From assembly GCF_004571195.1 (NCBI RefSeq), contig NZ_CP038271.1, positions 2,059,501 through 2,123,500 of the forward strand: a DNA stretch of 64,000 nt, read 5' to 3'. The stretch's first letter is position 1. Each line of letters begins with the position of its first letter. Of this stretch, positions 61,656 to 64,000 are shown one piece after another. The DNA comes from Legionella geestiana (GTDB lineage: Bacteria; Pseudomonadota; Gammaproteobacteria; Legionellales; Legionellaceae). Made by a program: the position numbers and the translations under genes. The notes under the pieces were generated by a model. That model was not told where the DNA came from. It saw only the letters and a program-made list of their open reading frames with translations, and did no database searches.

Positions 61656-61815
61656 TTAGTACCTGGAAAACACACAAGTCCGTCCATCCACATCCACCGA
61701 ACAATAATCATTGATAAACAGATCCCGGGCAAAGGCCTCACAATCAAAATAGCACATCAAATTATCCGGTATTGCATTGCCATAGCATTCTTTAAACAAG
61801 TGCCAGGCGAAATCT
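61656..61815 (-). pseudogene. ardA remnant (C-terminal third)
   Basis: Minus strand reads DFAWHLFKECYGNAIPDNLM...CYFDCEAFARDLFINDYCSVDVDGRTCVFSRY and a stop at 61656-61658, closely related to the intact ArdA at 54220. The 5' part is missing, replaced by the IS3-type element's end. Evidence of an older element in the flank. Confidence 0.85.
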
Positions 61816-61909
61816 GATATAGGCGCGGATTTTTGGACGAAAAAAAGGTATTTTTAAGAGCTATTCTTCTATTATAAGAGGAGAATAGGATGACCAAAAA
61901 GCGAAATTA

Positions 61910-62924
61910 ACGCCGTGTGCAACTTACAACGGGGCGACAAGTCCATCAAACTGGGTTAATTTTGCCCCTCGCTTGTGATTAAGAAAGCATCCAATTGTAT
62001 GCGCCAAGGTTTTTCGTCCGATTCTGCTGGTCAGGTGCCAGAGGTCGCGAGCCCTGACTTTTTGAATATGAAAGCGCTCTGTCAGTTGCCCAATCACCGT
62101 TTCAACCAATCTGCGGGTAGATACGAGCCACTTGCTAAAATCTGAGCCGCGTGGGTCTGTCATATTGGAGCGCAGAGGCGTTTGCAGGGTAACATTCGTA
62201 TGTTGTCGGATTTGTTCCTGAAAATCTTGGCCTATCAATCCCTTATCAGCAATAATCATGCCCTGTACGTTGTCGAGATTATCCCAGACGGACTCTCGTT
62301 CATCAATGTTTGCCTGTGTGACGGTTATGGCGGTAATGACGCCTTGTGAGTCAATCAACAGATTGCCCTTGAACCCATAATAGCGCTCATTTTTTGAGGC
62401 GCAGTAGCCATAAGCGGCGGCCTCTGAGAACAACCGGGAAAAGTTAGCGCGCCTGAAGTGACAAATTGGCAAAGGAAATCCGTCAGACATATGGAGTGAG
62501 TCATTGAAGGTACCCAGTTTCCCGGCCAGCAATTTTTGAATGCTTTGCTTAACGGCCCACAACTTGGCTGATTGCCTGGCGAAGCTCGTCCTGTCTCCAA
62601 GCCCGGGAAACCAATTCTGCCAGTGTCGCTTGAAATATGACCAAATTGCCTTATCGGTATCAAGCCCGAGAAACTCGCCAACCAGCTCTATCGTGATCAC
62701 CTCGGGATCGGAGAGCCTGGGTGCAAAGCCTCGGGTTCTCAACTTTGTGATAACGGCCTTTTTGTAAAGGGAATCTATCAAACAAAAAGTACTAATGATA
62801 AAATCCTCAACCGGCACAGCATACTCCTTGTAGTCCTGGATCGTCGGAAAATCAAGAACTTACAAAATTATGCTGTGCCTTTCAAGCATCCACTCTCTTA
62901 TCCATTAAAAGTTGCACACGGCGT
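61910..62924 (-). mobile_element. IS982-family insertion sequence
   Basis: Ends are inverted repeats ACGCCGTGTGCAACTT and AAGTTGCACACGGCGT (16 bp perfect). Target duplication AAATTA flanks both sides. Length about 1015 bp, normal for IS982. Encodes a single transposase. Confidence 0.9.
61924..62817 (-). CDS. IS982-family transposase
   Basis: 297 aa. N-terminal MPVEDFIISTFCLIDSL, SDPEVITIELVGEFLGLDTDK, the DDE residues in YYGFKGNLLIDSQGVI, GMIIADKGLIGQDF and ETVIGQLTERFHIQKVRARDLWH. All three acids appear present, and the terminal repeats are intact, so it may still be active. Confidence 0.92.
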   Translation of the reverse strand: MPVEDFIISTFCLIDSLYKKAVITKLRTRGFAPRLSDPEVITIELVGEFLGLDTDKAIWSYFKRHWQNWFPGLGDRTSFARQSAKLWAVKQSIQKLLAGKLGTFNDSLHMSDGFPLPICHFRRANFSRLFSEAAAYGYCASKNERYYGFKGNLLIDSQGVITAITVTQANIDERESVWDNLDNVQGMIIADKGLIGQDFQEQIRQHTNVTLQTPLRSNMTDPRGSDFSKWLVSTRRLVETVIGQLTERFHIQKVRARDLWHLTSRIGRKTLAHTIGCFLNHKRGAKLTQFDGLVAPL

Positions 62925-63170
62925 AAATTATTACACTGCATCAAAAAAATCAAAGATTGCACTTGCTGCCATTGAGGGGAAATTGACCCAGGCCCAGTTA
63001 ACCAGCGAGTACGGCGTGCATGCTACCCAAATTAAAGCCTGGAAGCAAACGGCATTGCAAGCGATATCTGACGTGTTTTCCAACACTCGCGACAAAGATA
63101 AAAAAACACAAACAGAACTTATCGATGCCTTATATGAGGAAATTGGTCGGCTCCAGGCACAATTGTCCTG

Positions 63171-64000
63171 GTTAAAAAAAAAATTTCCATCTGAGCCTGG
63201 ATGAAAAACGCAGACTCATCGATAGCAGCGCTGAAATAACGATCCGAGAGCAGTGCATGCTACTCGGATTGAGCGTTTCCAGTTACTATTACAAGGCGTC
63301 TTCCATATCAGCAGAAGATGAGCGATTAATGACGCTGCTTGACGAGCATTATCTCCAATATCCCTGTGAAGGCAAAATTAAGCGCGCACAATGGCTATCA
63401 AAAGAGGTTGGTTATACTGTTGGTAGACGTCGTATCAAGAGACTCATGGAGGTCATGGGGTTAGAAACCGTCTACCCAAAGCCAAATACAAGCGTACCCA
63501 ATAAAGAGCACACCGTGTACCCCTATTTATTGCGAGATATCGATATCACAAAACCCGATCAAGTATGGGCGGCGGATATCACATACGTCAGGATGAAAGG
63601 CGGTCACGTCTATTTGCTCGCCATTATGGATTGGTATAGCCGCTATGTGGTTCAATGGGCCGTTTCACCAACGCTTGAGGCTGAATTCTGTGTAGAAGCA
63701 CTTAGAAATGCTTTGCTGAAAGGACGATGTGAAATCTTCAACACTGATCAAGGGTCACAATTCACCTCAAGTGACTGGATAAACACGCTAAAAACCCACA
63801 GGATCTCCATCAGTATGGATGGGCGAGGTCGCTACCTTGATAATATTTTTATAGAGCGTTTATGGCGTAGTGTTAAACAAGAAAAACTCTATCGATATTC
63901 TTTTGAGTCAATTGAAGAAGTTGAGCTGGCATTATGTGAATACTTTGATTATTATAACCACCGAAGACCGCACCAGTCCTTCAGATATTTCACACCAGCG
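63171..64000 (+). CDS. IS3-family orfB transposase (partial, cut by window end)
   Basis: Reads in the -1 frame relative to orfA from the A-run near 63171: NFHLSLDEKRRLIDSS...SVSSYYYKAS. Then the rve integrase domain: DQVWAADITYVRMKGG (first Asp), IFNTDQGSQFTSSDW (second Asp), NIFIERLWRSVKQEKLY (Glu), YYNHRRPHQSF. Open to the last base; the stop is outside. Probably made as a fusion with orfA by frameshift in an uninterrupted copy. Confidence 0.88.

Larger units (their letters stand above)
61890..63204 (+). pseudogene. IS3-family orfA, split by insertion
   Basis: The 5' piece MTKKRN (61890-61909) joins, when the insertion and one AAATTA duplicate are removed, to YYTASKKSKIALAAIEGKLTQAQLTSEYGVHATQIKAWKQ (from about 62931). 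This restores a normal IS3 orfA with its helix-turn-helix. The frame ends at 63204 after a run of A (LSWLKKKF), the usual place for a -1 frameshift into orfB. Confidence 0.85.
61834..64000 (+). mobile_element. IS3-family element, interrupted and running off the window
   Basis: Left end inferred near TGGACGAAAA (61834), where ardA homology stops. orfA starts at ATG 61890 and is split by the IS982-type element (61910-62924). orfB continues to the window edge without a stop. Confidence 0.75.

Noticed and set aside
62875-63204. Separate gene starting at 62875
   Set aside because: Its first residues come from the end of the IS982-type element; the true start of orfA is at 61890 before the insertion.

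Overview
The window looks like a Legionella-type gammaproteobacterial chromosome carrying most of an integrative conjugative element (ICE). The evidence is a lvrA-lvrB-lvrC (CsrA paralogue) regulatory block next to a phage-repressor-like gene, a complete-looking run of genomic-island type (GI / MPF-G) type IV secretion genes, a THI5 protein with the CCCFC motif known from Legionella, and several cargo proteins with acidic C-terminal tails resembling Dot/Icm substrates. Family names are read from sequence motifs; no database search was run.

Layout. 1-160: end of an IS4-type transposase. 311-892: PNPOx-like flavoprotein. 1024-3365: regulatory block (repressor with S24 peptidase domain, divergent lvrA, lvrB, lvrC). 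3403-20073: one long plus-strand transfer operon from a PilL-like protein through TraL/E/K/B/V/C/U/H/G-type proteins to the TraD coupling protein, with most genes overlapping or nearly touching. 20226-48083: AT-richer cargo with a PhzF epimerase, a hygromycin-kinase-like protein, an ABC exporter, an APH(6)-like kinase, two paralogous APH-fold proteins, many GNAT acetyltransferases (some broken), an ATP-grasp ligase, three serine-beta-lactamase-like proteins, a truncated Fes-like esterase, an ankyrin protein, an ABC exporter/ABC-F pair and others. 48084-54751: element housekeeping genes led by two paralogous leader RNAs, each starting with a type I hammerhead ribozyme. One leads to a pair of tyrosine recombinases, the other to a small protein, SSB and ArdA. 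Between them lies a minus-strand TPP-riboswitch/THI5/SDR/GNAT unit. 54783-59141: an APH kinase, an AadA-like nucleotidyltransferase, an RraA-like protein and an AlbA/HATPase regulator. 59202-60419: P4-type integrase, followed at 60584-60628 by the 3' part of a tRNA-Pro(GGG) gene, the likely attachment site. By polarity the element lies to the left of this site. 60629-64000: flanking DNA with a PIN-like protein, an ardA remnant, and an IS982-family element inserted in orfA of an IS3-family element that runs off the window.

How it fits together. The repressor and LvrABC probably govern transfer and excision, the GI-T4SS moves the DNA, and SSB and ArdA protect it on entry. The cargo looks like a collection of small-molecule modifying enzymes and putative secreted proteins. 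No relaxase was recognised in the window.

Most interesting signals: (1) the paired hammerhead-plus-pseudoknot leader RNAs; (2) interchangeable N-terminal and C-terminal cassettes on effector-like genes, including orphan tail copies; (3) a possible attenuator before the ABC-F gene; (4) two widely separated copies of a TACAGTA-N4-TACTGTA operator; (5) unusual fusions (GNAT-cyclase, shikimate-kinase-like-LuxR).
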